Counted from the first letter of the stretch, positions 1-6,720 are shown. The stretch is 9,520 nt of DNA from Nocardioides sp. (GCA_025965295.1 JAOPXF010000325.1:1-9520), one strand, 5' to 3'. Numbers and translations are program-made. The notes: a model not told the origin generated them from the sequence alone.

Positions 1-695
1 CGGCGTCGTTCTCGTGGCAGTGGCGCGACAAGGACAAGGCCTTCCACCGCGACGGCGAGCTGACCCCGCTGGAGTTCGCCGAGCGCTACGTCACCGTGCC
101 GGTGGACGACTACGTCTGCCTGGTGCACGACCCGCGGGAGTCGAGCCCCTACGGGCGCACCTTCACGGTCGAGCACCTCGGCAACGTCGTCGACGGCCCC
201 CCGGTGGTCTACCTCAACGTCGAGATGGGCACCTTGAAGACGCTGGCCATGCACTCGATCGTGGGGCGCGAGGGCCAGCAGGGTGAGGCCGTGTGGTTCG
301 GCTGTGACGTGGCCCAGATGTACGACAAGGAGCGCGGCCTCTGGGACGCGTCGCTGTTCGACTACGACTCGCTCTACGGTGCCACGTCAGACATGTCCAA
401 GGCGGACCGGCTCCACCACCACGCCACCGCCATGACGCACGCGATGCTGCTGACCGGTGTCGACGTCGTCGACGGCCCGGACGGTCCCGAGCCGCGGCGC
501 TGGCGGGTCGAGAACTCCTGGGGCACCGACAAGGCCGACCAGGGCTTCTGGACCATGAACGACTCGTGGTTCGGCGACTACGTCTTCGAGATCGCCGTAC
601 GCCGCGACGACCTGCCCGACGACCTGCGCGCGGTGCTCGACGAGCCGCCGATCGTGCTGCCCGCCTGGGACCCGATGGGCGCCCTCGCCGACTGA
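1..695 (+). CDS. pepC: Aminopeptidase C / bleomycin hydrolase (peptidase C1B), 5' truncated by window edge
   Basis: This is a cytoplasmic papain-fold cysteine aminopeptidase; the family forms a hexameric barrel that trims N-terminal residues from peptides. The reading frame is open from the first bases (codons start at base 3), so only about the last 230 residues of a roughly 440-residue protein are present. Two of the three catalytic residues are visible: the His in MTHAMLLTGVD (codon 438-440) and the Asn in RVENSWGT (codon 513-515). The catalytic Cys lies upstream of the window. The C terminus carries the family's WDPMGALA tail, which in this family projects into the active-site cleft, here followed by a single Asp. 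An internal ATG at base 96 is not the true start because family homology continues before it. Family assignment is very secure; the substrate is not known. Confidence 0.95.
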   Translation, partial: ASFSWQWRDKDKAFHRDGELTPLEFAERYVTVPVDDYVCLVHDPRESSPYGRTFTVEHLGNVVDGPPVVYLNVEMGTLKTLAMHSIVGREGQQGEAVWFGCDVAQMYDKERGLWDASLFDYDSLYGATSDMSKADRLHHHATAMTHAMLLTGVDVVDGPDGPEPRRWRVENSWGTDKADQGFWTMNDSWFGDYVFEIAVRRDDLPDDLRAVLDEPPIVLPAWDPMGALAD

Positions 696-748
696 CACAC
701 CCGAAAGGGGTCTTGACGTGCGGCGGGCGCGGCGGCGAGCGTTCGGGG

Positions 749-1132
749 ATGAGGCGTCCCCCGCACGAGAACGTGGCGACCGTCCTGGTCGACCCGCGGG
801 TGCTGCGCGAGCTCGAGATGCACCTGATGGCGCTCGACCTGCGCCTGTGGCCGATCGCCACGGCGCCCAACTGCGAGGACGGGCCACGGCTCGCGTTCCA
901 GGTCCGGCGCCGGCTGCTGATGTCCAGGCGCGGAGCCTGGGAGGACGCGGCCGAGTGGACACCGGCCTGGATCGCCTTCGGCGAGAGCTGGTACGAGGGC
1001 GCCGAGCCGCTGCCGTGGTCCGCACACCAGGCCCTGTGGCGCACCCTCGAGCAGTACGCCGACCACGTGCGCTACCGGCTCGGTCTGGGTGGCGTGCCGC
1101 CCCTGGAGGTGCCGCGCGAGCGGACCGCCTGA
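749..1132 (+). CDS. Small protein of unknown function (127 aa)
   Basis: I do not recognise this protein. It is soluble-looking, with no signal peptide or membrane segment. It is rich in Trp, Arg and Leu, with a probable amphipathic helix near the start (VLRELEMHLMALDLRLW), a basic stretch (VRRRLLMSRR), and a Trp/Glu-rich middle (WTPAWIAFGESWYEGAEPLPW) before a C-terminal helix. The frame is open further upstream, to 566, but that part would overlap the pepC gene and has an Arg/Pro-rich shadow-like composition. The ATG at 749 is therefore chosen, although its ribosome binding site (GGGG just before it) is poor. It follows pepC by 53 bases on the same strand and may be co-transcribed. The residue pattern looks like a genuine folded domain, so the gene is probably real, but no function can be offered. 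Confidence 0.65.
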   Translation: MRRPPHENVATVLVDPRVLRELEMHLMALDLRLWPIATAPNCEDGPRLAFQVRRRLLMSRRGAWEDAAEWTPAWIAFGESWYEGAEPLPWSAHQALWRTLEQYADHVRYRLGLGGVPPLEVPRERTA

Positions 1133-1138
1133 GCCACC

Positions 1139-1152
1139 CGGCCGACCGGCCG
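1139..1152 (+). terminator. Short GC-rich hairpin after the unknown gene
   Basis: A perfect 5-bp stem (CGGCC / GGCCG) with a GACC loop starts six bases after the stop codon at 1132. There is no T-tract, so at best it is a weak or Rho-assisted terminator. It could also be a chance GC hairpin. Confidence 0.25.
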
Positions 1153-1206
1153 TGCGGTCGCTGCGAACGACTCACCCCCAGAGGTGGGACGGGAGCGCCC
1201 GGCATC

Positions 1207-1212
1207 GGGTAC
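1207..1212 (+). promoter_or_regulatory. GGGTAC -10-like hexamer before the DUF1360 gene
   Basis: GGGTAC lies eight bases before the ATG at 1221, with no Shine-Dalgarno sequence between. The same hexamer stands 9 bases before three other starts in this window. GGGTAC/T is the -10 of the actinobacterial SigB/SigF/SigH group. A matching GTTT -35 is not clear here: only GTGG is seen, at 1184-1187 with a 19-base spacer. This is the weakest of the set. Confidence 0.22.
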
Positions 1213-1220
1213 CGATGGTC

Positions 1221-1763
1221 ATGACCACGACACTGGACGGCACCGCTCGACAGCTCGGCATCCACACGCGGGAGCACGTCCGGCGCGCGAGGGAGGCCTA
1301 CGACCCGGACGGGGAGGTGAACCTCACGGGGTCGGCGGGCAGCCTGTCGGTCTTCGCACTCACCGTCACCGCGGGGGCGCTCGCACTGCGGTCGAGCGGC
1401 CGCGGGCTCCCCGAGCGGTTCGCTCTCGCGGACGTGCTGCTCGGTGGCGTCGCCACCCACAAGTTCACTCGCCTGGTGTCCAAGGCCTCCGTGACGAGCC
1501 CCCTTCGGGCGCCGTTCACGACGTTCGACGGGGCGGCCGGATCCAGCGAGCACGAGGAGTCGCCCCGAGACGACGGGCGGCTCAGGCACACGGTCGGTGA
1601 GCTGCTGACCTGCCCCTTCTGCCTCGCACCGTGGACGGGGGCCGCGTACGTGGCCGGGCTCGCGGTCGCTCCCCGGGTGGCCAGGGCGTGGGCCGCGGTC
1701 TTCGCCGTCACCGCGGTCTCCGACTCATTGCAGCACGGGTACCAGCGGCTGCGGCAGGACTGA
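1221..1763 (+). CDS. DUF1360 family small integral membrane protein
   Basis: This 180-residue protein carries the hallmarks of the DUF1360 family, which has no known activity; its Bacillus relative YjcA is linked to sporulation. The hallmarks are a hydrophobic segment ending in a THKFTRLVSK motif, a segment reading SVTSPLRAPFTTF, the LLTCPFCLAPW cysteine pair, and C-terminal hydrophobic helices. A hydrophilic stretch rich in Glu, Asp and Arg separates the second and third membrane regions. About three to four membrane segments are expected, near residues 40-58, 68-82, 135-155 and 157-170. The CxxC pair could bind metal or form a disulphide; this is inference. A second ATG, at 1215, is possible. 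I prefer 1221 because of its spacing from GGGTAC and the lack of any Shine-Dalgarno sequence. It converges on the oxidoreductase gene that ends at 1815. Confidence 0.8.
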   Translation: MTTTLDGTARQLGIHTREHVRRAREAYDPDGEVNLTGSAGSLSVFALTVTAGALALRSSGRGLPERFALADVLLGGVATHKFTRLVSKASVTSPLRAPFTTFDGAAGSSEHEESPRDDGRLRHTVGELLTCPFCLAPWTGAAYVAGLAVAPRVARAWAAVFAVTAVSDSLQHGYQRLRQD

Positions 1764-1814
1764 GCGGGCTCGCCCACTGCACCCAGCGCTCGAACCTCCT
1801 CGAGGACCCGCCCG

Positions 1815-2768
1815 TCAGCCCGCCCGGAGCTCGGGCAGGACCTCGCGACCGTAGGCCTCGATCATGTCGAGGTAGTGCGGCCCCATGTTCGCGACGTAGA
1901 CCTCGTCGTACCCGGCGTCGACGTAGCTGCGCAGCTGCTGGACGTGTGCCGCGACGTCCGGTCCGGCGACGATGCTGTCCGCGGTCGAGTCCCGGGTCAC
2001 CAGCTGCGAGGCCTGCTCGAAGTGCTGGGGCGAGGGCAGCACCTGTGCCAGCTCGCCCGGGAGGCCGGAGTTGGACCAGAGGCGGTGGGCGTGGTCGACG
2101 CCCTCGTCCTCGGTGGGGGCCCAGGCGACCTTGACGCCACCCTGCGCCGGCTTGCCGCCGCTGCGTTCCTTGAACTCCGCCACCATGTCGGCGTCGTCCT
2201 GGGTGGAGATGAAGCCGTCCGCGATGCGAGTCGCGCAGTCCAGGGCCTTGGGTCCGAAGGCGGACAGGTAGATCGGCGGGGGCTCGTCGGGCAGCGTGTA
2301 GATGCGGGCCGTGTCGACCTGGTAGTGCCGACCCCGGCGCGTCACGACCTCGCCCGTCCACAGCTCCCGGATCACCTCGACGGCCTCCTCGAGCATCTCG
2401 AGGCGCACGTCCAGCGAGGGCCAGGGTCCGCCGAGGATGTGCTCGTTGAGGGCCTCGCCGGTGCCGAGGCCGAGCACGAAGCGACCATCGAGCATGTGGG
2501 CCGCGGTGGCCGCCGCCTGGGCGATGATCGCCGGGTGCGTTCGCACGGTCGGGCAGGTCACGGCCGTGGTGACGGGCAGCGAACAGGCCTGCGAGAGCGC
2601 GCCGATCACCGCCCATACGAAGGGACTCTGACCCTGCGCGTCGTTCCACGGGTGGAAGTGGTCGCTGATCCACAGCGCCTCGAAGCCGGCCTTCTCGGCC
2701 GCGACGGCCTGCTCGACGAGCTGGTCGGGGGAGTACTCCTCACAGGACAGGAAGTAGCCGAACCGCAT
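1815..2768 (-). CDS. LLM-class F420-dependent oxidoreductase (F420_G6P family, TIGR03557-like)
   Basis: A 317-residue luciferase-like TIM-barrel oxidoreductase expected to use the deazaflavin F420 as hydride carrier. It resembles F420-dependent glucose-6-phosphate dehydrogenase. Visible family motifs, numbered from the ATG, are SDHFHPW (Asp36, His37, Trp41) and GLGTGEALNEHILG (Glu105), which match the His and Glu catalytic positions known from mycobacterial FGD. WPSLDVRLEMLEEAVEVI and IYLSAFGPKAL follow, ending in GYDEVYVANMGPHY. Members of this subfamily are annotated by similarity only, and few have known substrates, so glucose-6-phosphate should not be assumed. A GTG three bases upstream, at 2771, is also open, but the GGAGG at 2777-2773 is four bases from the ATG and only one from the GTG, which favours ATG. 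It is transcribed away from the molybdoenzyme operon. Confidence 0.9.
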   Translation of the reverse strand: MRFGYFLSCEEYSPDQLVEQAVAAEKAGFEALWISDHFHPWNDAQGQSPFVWAVIGALSQACSLPVTTAVTCPTVRTHPAIIAQAAATAAHMLDGRFVLGLGTGEALNEHILGGPWPSLDVRLEMLEEAVEVIRELWTGEVVTRRGRHYQVDTARIYTLPDEPPPIYLSAFGPKALDCATRIADGFISTQDDADMVAEFKERSGGKPAQGGVKVAWAPTEDEGVDHAHRLWSNSGLPGELAQVLPSPQHFEQASQLVTRDSTADSIVAGPDVAAHVQQLRSYVDAGYDEVYVANMGPHYLDMIEAYGREVLPELRAG

Positions 2769-2772
2769 CACG

Positions 2773-2777
2773 CCTCC
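2773..2777 (-). promoter_or_regulatory. Shine-Dalgarno GGAGG deciding the LLM oxidoreductase start
   Basis: The minus strand reads GGAGG, CGTG, ATG. The four-base gap supports the ATG at 2768 over the GTG at 2771. Confidence 0.6.
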
Positions 2778-2876
2778 GTTCTCGGGGGACCGCTCCTTAC
2801 CCGGAACGCTCCTCGGGCATGCACGCGGGCGCGAGCCCTCGCGACGCCCCGCTCCGCGCCCGTCGCTGTTCGGCGG

Positions 2877-2899
2877 AACCCACCCCGATGGGTGGTGTT
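2877..2899. repeat. Inverted repeat overlapping a possible -35 element
   Basis: CCACCC (2880-2885) and GGGTGG (2890-2895) form a perfect 6-bp stem around CGAT. Allowing one bulged T at 2896, the stem extends by AAC/GTT to 9 bp. The right arm runs into the GTTA at 2897-2900, which would be the -35 of the GGGTAC at 2916. A repressor operator is one reading; an RNA hairpin is another. Confidence 0.4.
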
Positions 2900-2921
2900 A
2901 CGTCCCCCCGGGGCCGGGTAC
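2897..2921 (+). promoter_or_regulatory. Candidate SigB/SigF-type promoter upstream of the molybdoenzyme operon
   Basis: GTTA at 2897-2900, a 15-base spacer and GGGTAC at 2916-2921 resemble the GTTT-N14-16-GGGTAC/T consensus of actinobacterial stress sigma factors. If used, transcription would start near 2928 and the mRNA would carry a leader of about 140 bases containing the nested hairpin at 2942-2982. This is inferred from sequence only. Confidence 0.33.
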
Positions 2922-2941
2922 CGAAGACCCAGGTAGTGGCG

Positions 2942-2982
2942 GGCCCGGGATCGTTCCTTACGCAGGCATGCGTTCCCGGGCC
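2942..2982 (+). repeat. Nested 9-bp plus 5-bp stem-loop before the molybdoenzyme operon
   Basis: GGCCCGGGA (2942-2950) pairs perfectly with TCCCGGGCC (2974-2982). Inside it, ACGCA (2960-2964) pairs with TGCGT (2969-2973) around a GGCA loop. The two stems abut on the 3' side and are separated by nine unpaired bases (2951-2959) on the 5' side, giving 14 base pairs in all. There is no T-run after it, so it is not a typical intrinsic terminator. It could be a leader RNA element or a protein-binding site. Confidence 0.5.
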
Positions 2983-3055
2983 TCGCCGCCTCCGCTCCTC
3001 GGGTCCGCTGGGCGCGAGCAGGTGAACCAGCCCGGGCGGTGATTCCGGGCGCAGT

Positions 3056-3061
3056 GGGTAC
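3056..3061 (+). promoter_or_regulatory. GGGTAC -10-like hexamer nine bases before the iron-sulphur subunit start
   Basis: GGGTAC is followed by TGGCCCAGC and then the ATG at 3071, with no Shine-Dalgarno sequence. This spacing would give a leaderless or nearly leaderless mRNA. The -35 is poor: GGTG lies at 3038-3041. It competes with the promoter candidate at 2897-2921. Confidence 0.28.
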
Positions 3062-3070
3062 TGGCCCAGC

Positions 3071-3574
3071 ATGGACGCCCACATCAGCCTCACCGTCGAC
3101 GGCACGGAGCGCTCTCTCGACGTCGACACCCGGACGACACTGCTCGATGCCCTGCGCGAGCGACTGGCGGTGACCTCGCCGAAGAAGGGCTGCGACCACG
3201 GCCAGTGCGGCTCGTGCACGGTGCTCCTCGACGGCCGGCGCCACCTGACCTGCCTGACGCTCGCCGTCGCCCACGACGGGGCCGAGGTCGTCACCGCGGC
3301 CGGGCTGGCGGACGACGGCCTGCACCCGGTGCAGCAGGCGTTCCTCGACCACGACGGCTACCAGTGCGGCTACTGCACGCCCGGTCAGGTCTGCTCGGCG
3401 GTCGGCATGCTGGACGAGGCGAAGCAGGGGCACCCCAGCCACGTCACGGACGATCTCGTCGGCGACGTCGACCTCGACGACGACGAGATCCGCGAGCGGA
3501 TGAGCGGGAACCTGTGCCGGTGCGGGGCCTACCCCGGCATCCTCGCGGCCATCCGAGAGGCGGCCACGGCATGA
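3071..3574 (+). CDS. Molybdenum hydroxylase, 2x[2Fe-2S] iron-sulphur subunit (YagT/PaoA-like)
   Basis: This 167-residue electron-transfer subunit carries electrons from the molybdenum site to FAD. The N-terminal plant-ferredoxin-type cluster is ligated by Cys41, Cys46 and Cys49 in KGCDHGQCGSC, and by Cys61 in LTC. The C-terminal helical domain holds the second cluster through Cys99 and Cys102 (QCGYCTPGQ) and Cys149 and Cys151 (NLCRCGAYPGI). All eight ligands are intact. A stop codon in frame at 3023, and no start between it and 3071, rule out a Tat signal such as E. coli PaoA carries, so a cytoplasmic enzyme is inferred. The segment around residues 117-140 is somewhat longer and more acidic (Asp-rich) than is usual. 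The stop overlaps the next start (ATGA at 3571-3574), so translational coupling is likely. Confidence 0.95.
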   Translation: MDAHISLTVDGTERSLDVDTRTTLLDALRERLAVTSPKKGCDHGQCGSCTVLLDGRRHLTCLTLAVAHDGAEVVTAAGLADDGLHPVQQAFLDHDGYQCGYCTPGQVCSAVGMLDEAKQGHPSHVTDDLVGDVDLDDDEIRERMSGNLCRCGAYPGILAAIREAATA

Positions 3575-4566
3575 GGGCGATGCGCTACCTGCCCGCCGAG
3601 AGCCCCGTGTGGGCCGTCGAGACCGTGGCCGGGAGCCCGGGGGCGCAGTTCCTCGCCGGCGGCACGAACCTGGTCGACCACCTCAAGCTCGGCGTGACCG
3701 CGCCGGAGCTGCTCGTCGACATCAGCCGCCTGCCGCTCGACCAGGTCGAGCAGTACGACGACGGTGCCGGCCTGCGGATCGGCGCGAACGTGCGCAACAG
3801 CGACCTGGCCGCGCATCCCCTCGTCCGCTCGCGCATGCCGGCGGTCGCACGGGCGCTCCTGTCCGGTGCCTCGGGCCAGATCCGCAACCAGGCGACGACC
3901 GCCGGCAACCTGCTGCAGCGGACCCGCTGCGTCTACTTCCAGGACGTCACCACGCCGTGCAACAAGCGGGAGCCGGGGAGCGGGTGTTCGGCCCTGGAGG
4001 GCTACGGCCGCTACAACGCGGTCCTGGGGGCCAGCGCCGCCTGCGTGACCACGCACCCCTCCGACCTGGCGGTCGCGCTCGCGGCCCTCGACGCCACCGT
4101 GGTCGTGCTCGGGACGGAGGGGGAGCGGCGGGTCCCGTTCGCGGACCTGCACCGCCTGCCCGGTGACGACCCGAGCGTCGACACCACCCTCGGCGACGGC
4201 GAGCTGATCACCTCCGTCGAGGTCCCGGTGAGCCGTGCGTCCGAGCGGTCGACGTACCGCAAGGTGCGCGACCGCGCCTCCTTCGCGTTCGCGCTCGTCT
4301 CGGTGGCAGCGGCCGTGGAGCTCGACGGCCCGGTGGTGCGCGACGTGCGCATCGCGTGGGGTGGCGTCGCCCACAGGCCGTGGCGCGCCCGCCTCGCCGA
4401 GGCGGCCCTGGTCGGCCGGGAGCTGACCGAGGACGCGGTCCGCTCGGCAGTGGACGAGGAGCTGGCGGACGCGGAGACCACCGCCCAGACGGCCTACAAG
4501 GTGCCGATGCTGCGCAACACCACCGCCCTGACCCTGACCCGGCTCGCCGAGGAGGAGACCCGATGA
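3571..4566 (+). CDS. Molybdenum hydroxylase, FAD subunit with extra [4Fe-4S] site (YagS/PaoB-like)
   Basis: This 331-residue subunit of the CO-dehydrogenase flavoprotein fold binds FAD and passes electrons to the final acceptor. FAD-binding segments are FLAGGTNLVD near residue 28 and TTAGNLLQRTR near residue 110. Just after the second one are four cysteines, Cys120 (TRCVYF), Cys130 (TPCNKR), Cys139 (GSGCSA) and Cys158 (AACVTTHPSD), set as in the insertion that binds an additional [4Fe-4S] cluster in E. coli PaoB. Xanthine dehydrogenases and aldehyde oxidoreductases of the animal type lack this insertion, so it points to the PaoABC/YagTSR-like and 4-hydroxybenzoyl-CoA-reductase-like branch. 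The C-terminal domain runs from about residue 225 (STYRKVRDRASFAFALVSVA). It is coupled by ATGA overlaps on both sides. The subunit assignment is secure; cluster occupancy is inferred from the cysteines. Confidence 0.93.
   Translation: MRAMRYLPAESPVWAVETVAGSPGAQFLAGGTNLVDHLKLGVTAPELLVDISRLPLDQVEQYDDGAGLRIGANVRNSDLAAHPLVRSRMPAVARALLSGASGQIRNQATTAGNLLQRTRCVYFQDVTTPCNKREPGSGCSALEGYGRYNAVLGASAACVTTHPSDLAVALAALDATVVVLGTEGERRVPFADLHRLPGDDPSVDTTLGDGELITSVEVPVSRASERSTYRKVRDRASFAFALVSVAAAVELDGPVVRDVRIAWGGVAHRPWRARLAEAALVGRELTEDAVRSAVDEELADAETTAQTAYKVPMLRNTTALTLTRLAEEETR
4551..4557 (+). promoter_or_regulatory. Strong Shine-Dalgarno GGAGGAG for the molybdopterin subunit
   Basis: GGAGGAG lies inside the end of the FAD-subunit gene, five bases before the ATG at 4563. 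It fixes that start even though the frame is open further upstream. Confidence 0.7.
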
Positions 4567-6680
4567 CCGAGCAGGTGGTGCGGCCGCTGGCGGTCCGCTC
4601 GGTGGGCAGGAGCCTGGAACGCGTCGACGGGCACGAGAAGGTGACCGGCGCGGCGGCGTACGCCGTGGAGCACGGCGAGGCCGACGGGGTCATCGACCCC
4701 CTCCATGTCTGGCTCGTGCAGTCCACCGTGGCCAGGGGTCGCGTCGCCCGCCTGCGGCCCGAGGCGGCGCTGTCGCATCCCGGCGTCGTGGCGGTCATCG
4801 ACCACAGCAACGCGCCCCGGCTCCGGGACACCGGGAACCGCGAGCTGTTGATCCTCCAGGACGACGCCGTGGGCTTCCGTGGTCAGGTCGTCGCCCTGGT
4901 GCTGGCGGAGAGCGCGGAGTCGGCCCGCGAGGGTGCGGCGCTGGTGGACGTGAGCTACGAGGTCGAGCCGCACGAGGCCGAGCTGCGCGAGGACAACGCG
5001 ACCTACAAGCCGGACTCGGTGAACCCCGACATGGACACCGACACCGAGGACGGAGACGTGGACGCGGCGCTCGCGGCGGCCGAGGTGGTCGTCGATCACG
5101 TCTACCGGACGCCGTACGAGCACAACAACCCGCTGGAGCCGCACGCCACGACCGCGTGGTGGGAGGACGACGCGGGCCGCGAGGTCCTGTCGATGTTCGA
5201 CTCCACCCAGGGCGTGCACGGCGTCGTCGAGTCGCTCGCACCGCTGTTCGGCCTCGAAGCCGAGCAGGTGCGGGTGCGGGCGCCGTACGTCGGCGGCGGC
5301 TTCGGCAGCAAGGGCGAGGCGCACGCGCACGTGGTGGCGGCCGCGCTCGCCGCGCGCACGACGAAGGGGCGGCCGGTGAAGCTGGCCGTGACGCGCCAGC
5401 AGATGTTCGCCCTCACCGGCTACCGGACCGCGACGATCTCGCACCTGCGGCTCGGGGCGACGGCGGACGGGACGCTGACCGCGATCGAGCACGCCGTCCA
5501 GGAGCAGACCTCCGCGATCAGGGAGTACGCCGAGCAGACCGCCTCCCCGACCCGGATGATGTACGCCGCCCCGAACCGTCGCACCAGCCACCGGTTGGCT
5601 CGGCTCGACGTCGCGGTGCCGTCCTGGATGCGGGCCCCGGGCGAGATGCCCGGGATGTTCGCCCACGAGGTCGCGATGGACGAGCTCGCGGTCGCCTGCG
5701 GCATCGACCCGCTCGAGGTGCGCGAGCGCAACGAGCCCGACGTCGACCCCGAGACGGGCAGGCCGTTCAACAACCGCCGGCTGCTCGAGTGCCTGCACCG
5801 CGGGGCGGAGCGCTTCGACTGGGCATCGCGTCCTCCCGGACCCCGCGCCACCGTGGACGGGGACTGGTGGGTCGGCACCGGAGTCGCGTCGGCGACGTAC
5901 CCCGCGATGAAGATGCCCGGCAACTCGGCACGGGTCCGCTCCCTCGACGACGGCCGCTACGCCGTCGCGATCGGGTCCGTCGACATCGGCACCGGCGCCC
6001 GCACCGTGCTCACCCAGATCGCCGCGGACGCGCTCGACGTCGAGCCCGGCGACATCGACCTGGCCATCGCGGACACCCGGCTCCCGCCGGCGTCCGTGGC
6101 CGGCGGCTCCTCGGGGACCAGCTCGTGGGGGACGGCGATCGTCGCGGCCGCGCAGCGCTTCCGGGCCGACCACGGACCCTCGCCCGACCCGGGCGTCGAG
6201 ACGACGGCCTCGGCCGCCGACGACCCGGCGGCGGAGCAGTACGCGTTCCACTCCTTCGGCGCGGTCTTCGCCGAGGCCCGGGTGAACCGCTGGACGGGCG
6301 AGGTCCGGGTGCCGCGGCTGCTCGGCGTCTACTCCGTGGGACGGGTCGTGAACCCGATGACGGCGCGCTCGCAGCTCCTGGGCGGGCTCGTGATGGGACT
6401 CTCGGCCGGCCTGTTCGAGGAGTCCCACCGCGACCCGCGGTTCGGTCACGTGGTCACCCAGGACCTGGCGACGTACCACGTCGCGGCGCACGCCGACGTC
6501 CTCGACCTCGACGCCGAGTGGCTCGAGGAGGCGGACGAGGTGTTCACGCCCATGGGGTCTCGCGGCATCGGCGAGATCGGGATCGTCGGGACGGCCGCCG
6601 CCGTCGCGAACGCGACCTTCCACGCGACCGGCGTACGGGTGCGCTCGCTGCCACTCACCGCGGACCGCTTCCTGGCCTGA
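4563..6680 (+). CDS. Molybdenum hydroxylase, molybdopterin-binding catalytic subunit (YagR/PaoC-like)
   Basis: This 705-residue catalytic subunit binds the molybdenum cofactor and hydroxylates an aldehyde or N-heterocycle using water. In order, it shows the family opening VGRSLERVDGHEKVTGAAAY, the QVVALVLAES strand of the small hammerhead domain, NPLEPHATTAWW, and FDSTQGVHGV. Then come the cofactor loop APYVGGGFGSKG (Gly244-Gly248 region), MRAPGEMPGMFAHEVAMDELA near residue 356, a Gly/Ser-rich loop AGGSSGTSSWGTA, and GSRGIGEIGIVG. The last holds the invariant catalytic glutamate, Glu671. E. coli PaoC is a little longer (about 730 residues) and uses the cytosine-dinucleotide cofactor; that form is likely but not proved here. 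The start is fixed by the ATGA overlap at 4563-4566 and a strong ribosome binding site. No cofactor-insertion chaperone (XdhC/PaoD) follows in this window. The substrate is unknown; aromatic aldehydes are a guess from PaoABC. Confidence 0.94.
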   Translation: MTEQVVRPLAVRSVGRSLERVDGHEKVTGAAAYAVEHGEADGVIDPLHVWLVQSTVARGRVARLRPEAALSHPGVVAVIDHSNAPRLRDTGNRELLILQDDAVGFRGQVVALVLAESAESAREGAALVDVSYEVEPHEAELREDNATYKPDSVNPDMDTDTEDGDVDAALAAAEVVVDHVYRTPYEHNNPLEPHATTAWWEDDAGREVLSMFDSTQGVHGVVESLAPLFGLEAEQVRVRAPYVGGGFGSKGEAHAHVVAAALAARTTKGRPVKLAVTRQQMFALTGYRTATISHLRLGATADGTLTAIEHAVQEQTSAIREYAEQTASPTRMMYAAPNRRTSHRLARLDVAVPSWMRAPGEMPGMFAHEVAMDELAVACGIDPLEVRERNEPDVDPETGRPFNNRRLLECLHRGAERFDWASRPPGPRATVDGDWWVGTGVASATYPAMKMPGNSARVRSLDDGRYAVAIGSVDIGTGARTVLTQIAADALDVEPGDIDLAIADTRLPPASVAGGSSGTSSWGTAIVAAAQRFRADHGPSPDPGVETTASAADDPAAEQYAFHSFGAVFAEARVNRWTGEVRVPRLLGVYSVGRVVNPMTARSQLLGGLVMGLSAGLFEESHRDPRFGHVVTQDLATYHVAAHADVLDLDAEWLEEADEVFTPMGSRGIGEIGIVGTAAAVANATFHATGVRVRSLPLTADRFLA

Positions 6681-6689
6681 GCTCCGGCC

Positions 6690-6711
6690 CGTCCGCCTCG
6701 GGAGGCGAACG
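6690..6711. terminator. Hairpin between convergent genes (bidirectional terminator candidate)
   Basis: The 40 bases between the molybdopterin subunit stop (6680) and the GAF-ANTAR stop (6721) contain an 8-bp stem with one C/A mismatch: CGTcCGCCT at 6690-6698 and AGGCGaACG at 6703-6711, around a CGGG loop. There is no T-tract on either strand, as is common for terminators in high-GC Actinobacteria. The position between converging stops supports the role. Confidence 0.55.
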
Positions 6712-6720
6712 AGCCGATCC

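Larger units (their letters stand above)
2769..3070. other. Divergent intergenic region with dense inverted repeats
   Basis: About 300 bases without a convincing gene lie between the minus-strand oxidoreductase and the plus-strand molybdoenzyme operon. The region holds two GGGTAC hexamers (2916-2921 and 3056-3061). It also holds several hairpins: GGGCGCGA/TCGCG-acg-CCC at 2827-2849, CCACCC-CGAT-GGGTGG at 2880-2895, a nested stem at 2942-2982, GCTGG/CCAGC at 3007-3031, and GCCCGG/CCGGGC at 3030-3050. Short open frames here overlap these palindromes and have no homology that I recognise. It probably contains the promoters and operators for both neighbours. Confidence 0.6.

Noticed and set aside
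699..711. ACCC-GAAAG-GGGT hairpin after pepC, with a TTGACG just downstream
   Set aside because: The stem is only four base pairs with no T-tract, and there is no -10 at a proper distance from TTGACG.
387..1589. A 400-codon minus-strand frame over pepC, the unknown gene and DUF1360
   Set aside because: Shadow frame with low-complexity Arg/Ala/Pro content; the plus-strand genes explain the coding signal.
1764..1814. A terminator between the convergent DUF1360 and oxidoreductase genes
   Set aside because: Only 4-5 bp stems are found (for example CTCGA/TCGAG near 1789-1804), too weak to call.
2772..3070. A Moco, cobalamin or other known riboswitch upstream of the molybdoenzyme
   Set aside because: Hairpins are present, but I could not match the conserved core sequences of a known class by eye, so no riboswitch is annotated.
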